NCBI GenBank assembly: GCA_900554855.1
Contig: USIZ01000062.1
Location: 1-7,348 of the forward strand
Direction: 5' to 3'
Source of the DNA: an uncultured Eubacteriales bacterium
GTDB lineage: Bacteria > Bacillota > Clostridia > Oscillospirales > Oscillospiraceae
Length of the DNA stretch: 7,348 nt
Of the stretch, positions 6,112 to 7,348 are shown piece after piece. Within the stretch, counting starts at the first letter, position 1. Each line of letters starts with the position of its first letter. A program made the translations under genes and the position numbers. The notes under the pieces were generated by a model. The model had not been told where the DNA came from. It searched no databases and was given only the letters and a program-made list of their open reading frames with translations.

Positions 6112-6144
6112 TCCAAAAACGGGACTGCCTATCCGATTTTTGGA
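6112..6144. promoter_or_regulatory. Imperfect inverted repeat, candidate operator between the reductase and NTF2-like genes
   Basis: TCCAAAAACGG (6112-6122) pairs with CCGATTTTTGGA (6133-6144) with a single extra A, across a 10-nt spacer. It lies directly upstream of the reductase -35, centred about 55 bp before the inferred start. That is close to the position of the 875-910 repeat relative to the MFS start. No T-tract or gene end is present, so a protein-binding site is more likely than a terminator. Confidence 0.4.
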
Positions 6145-6219
6145 TGTTTCGCACAAAAGACGAAAAATAAATGCCTGCTTACTATGCAAAATTGGCACGG
6201 CACTATCCGCTCAGAGGGA

Positions 6220-6248
6220 TTGCGCCCGACGGTCGGCGTTGCTATGAT
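6220..6248 (+). promoter_or_regulatory. Candidate promoter of the NTF2-like gene
   Basis: TTGCGC (6220-6225), a 17-nt spacer and TATGAT (6243-6248) are present. Transcription would start near 6255, leaving a short leader of about 27 nt before the ATG. The -10 is good and the -35 only half matches. Confidence 0.55.
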
Positions 6249-6267
6249 GGACGCATCAGAAAAGTAT

Positions 6268-6274
6268 GAGGAGG
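6268..6274 (+). promoter_or_regulatory. Ribosome binding site of the NTF2-like gene
   Basis: GAGGAGG lies 7 nt before ATG 6282. It is one of the strongest ribosome sites in the window and fixes the start codon. Confidence 0.85.
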
Positions 6275-6281
6275 TCATTTT

Positions 6282-7220
6282 ATGGTATTCCTGCCCAAAG
6301 TGGACTATCCGTCCACGCCGCAGACTGAGCTGGTGCGCCGGTTCTGCGCCAACCATTTCTGGGAGGAGCGCTGGGATGAGTTGTTTGCCCCCGACCTTGT
6401 GGTGGATTTCCCCCACGCGCCCCCGGGAATGCTCCAGCATCTGGACCGGTTCGAGTTTGACGCCTTCCGCTTCTGGCTGCGCAATACGGTGCGGGAGCTG
6501 GAAAACGTGACGGAGCCCACCATTATTCCGACCACCGATGAGAATGTGGTCTGGGCAGTGCGCTTCACGAAGGGCAGAGTCTATTGGGCGCTGCGGGAGT
6601 GCGATTATGCCAATGAGCACGCCGTCATGTTCCGCATCCGCGACGGCAGGATCGTTTATATGAAGGACTATTTCAATCCGCTGGCCTTCTACCGTGCACT
6701 GAATATCGAGCTGCCCGCCTTCCGCTATGACCCGGATCCCGATGCGGAGAACACCCGTATGCCGGAGGGGGTGCCCTCCAGGCTGACGGTGGAGCAGAAT
6801 GCCCGGCGGGTCTACGACAACTTCGTCAACCCCATCAACTTTGACAGTGCGCTGGAGCCGATCTATGCCAGTGACATCGTCATGGTGTGCCCCAACGTGC
6901 CCTATTCCATGCCGGAGACATACCGCGGGATCGATTTTGACATCGAAAACAAATGGATGTTTGAGATGTGCGTGGATATGGTCGGCCCGGAGACTACACC
7001 CAGCTATCTGTCTCCCGATGGGAAATGGCTGCTGGTGGAGGCAAACTGCTATCTGCGTACCCTGTGGAGCGGCCATGAGGGCCACTATACCCAGCGGGAG
7101 CTCTATATGGCCTATCTGGTGGACGGCAAGATCAGCCACTTCCGGGTGTACTTTAATTCACTGAATAAGTTCTCGTCTATGAACCAATCCGTGCCGAGCT
7201 TCCCATATTTCAACTTCTGA
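6282..7220 (+). CDS. Tandem NTF2/SnoaL-like (PhzA/PhzB-type) double-domain protein
   Basis: This 312-residue soluble protein appears to be two NTF2-like alpha+beta cone domains in one chain, at about residues 12-142 and 168-300. Each half starts with a helix (TELVRRFCANHFW, 15-27; EQNARRVYDNFV, 171-182), then an LFAPDLVVDFP- or IYASDIVMVCP-like strand (34-44; 194-204). Each ends in matching strands: DGRIVYMKDYFNPLAFYRA (121-139) and DGKISHFRVYFNSLNKFSS (281-299). Single-domain relatives include SnoaL-like cyclases, PhzA/PhzB, and dehydratases or isomerases such as BaiE. These folds bind small hydrophobic, often polycyclic, ligands in a deep cavity. No signal peptide or membrane segment is seen. 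It is transcribed divergently from the OYE-like reductase, from its own promoter. Isomerase, dehydratase or ligand-binding roles are possible; the fold is a reasonable call and the activity is unknown. Confidence 0.8.
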   Translation: MVFLPKVDYPSTPQTELVRRFCANHFWEERWDELFAPDLVVDFPHAPPGMLQHLDRFEFDAFRFWLRNTVRELENVTEPTIIPTTDENVVWAVRFTKGRVYWALRECDYANEHAVMFRIRDGRIVYMKDYFNPLAFYRALNIELPAFRYDPDPDAENTRMPEGVPSRLTVEQNARRVYDNFVNPINFDSALEPIYASDIVMVCPNVPYSMPETYRGIDFDIENKWMFEMCVDMVGPETTPSYLSPDGKWLLVEANCYLRTLWSGHEGHYTQRELYMAYLVDGKISHFRVYFNSLNKFSSMNQSVPSFPYFNF

Positions 7221-7348
7221 GAGGCCTCACGATCACAACCAATTCGTTTGATACATACAACGAATCGTGTCATGCGAAAAAGAGATTGCAAACGCACCCG
7301 TCTTAGTGGTAAGTTATTTGTATAAACCGCCGCCGATGTGCCAAAAAA
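7221..7348. other. Non-coding tail with short inverted repeats, probable regulatory region of an off-window gene
   Basis: No gene or T-tracted terminator is visible after the NTF2-like stop. The stretch holds ATTCGTT (7242-7248) with AACGAAT (7259-7265) as a 7-bp inverted repeat. It also holds CACGAT at 7228-7233 and, on the opposite strand, at 7269-7264, plus a minus-strand ATGACACGATTCGT (7273-7260) that matches the lysR-leader LysR-type box at 11 of 14 positions. This density of repeats suggests control sequence for a gene beyond the right edge. Confidence 0.35.

Noticed and set aside
6004..6198. N-terminal extension of the reductase to an ATG at 6198
   Set aside because: The extra 65 residues cross the promoter and ribosome site and have no family homology. 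The paralog starts at the position equivalent to GTG 6003.
6129..7139. 336-codon minus-strand frame opposite the NTF2-like gene
   Set aside because: It overlaps a plus-strand gene with a perfect GAGGAGG site and internal domain duplication. The antisense product is His/Val/Gly-rich and spans the promoter region.

Overview
The window looks like chromosomal DNA from a GC-rich anaerobic Firmicute, most likely a gut Clostridia/Oscillospiraceae-type bacterium. This is inferred from strong GGAGG-type ribosome binding sites, G/C-ending codons set against AT-rich intergenic regions, and oxygen-sensitive Old Yellow Enzyme (OYE)-like iron-sulfur flavoproteins of the kind common in gut anaerobes. The species cannot be named from sequence alone. 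No rRNA, tRNA, CRISPR array or insertion sequence was seen.

Layout, left to right. Positions 1-740 (minus) hold the N-terminal part of an OYE/2,4-dienoyl-CoA reductase-like flavin oxidoreductase that runs off the left edge. A divergent promoter region (741-1006), with a perfect 12-bp inverted repeat, separates it from an MFS transporter (1007-2251, plus), which is closed by a strong terminator. A LysR-type regulator follows from its own promoter (2465-3358, plus). A hairpin-rich convergent region (3359-3590) separates it from a minus-strand pair: a full-length multidomain OYE-like reductase with a 4Fe-4S cluster and FAD/NAD(H) domains (6003-4012), then a 126-residue four-helix membrane protein (3971-3591). 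A second divergent promoter region (6004-6281) leads to a plus-strand protein made of two tandem NTF2/SnoaL-like domains (6282-7220). A 128-bp non-coding tail with short repeats ends the window.

How the genes may work together: two OYE-like reductases, an MFS carrier, an NTF2-fold protein and a LysR regulator resemble in type, though not in detail, the toolkit of the bile-acid 7-dehydroxylation (bai) operon (BaiCD and BaiH reductases, BaiG transporter, BaiE NTF2-fold dehydratase). The simplest inference is a regulated module that imports and reductively or dehydratively modifies a small cyclic or unsaturated substrate such as a steroid, plant metabolite or xenobiotic. The substrate is unknown. 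Both reductases share an unusual active-site region that lacks the His/Tyr catalytic segment of characterised family members, so they seem to form a divergent and possibly undescribed clade.
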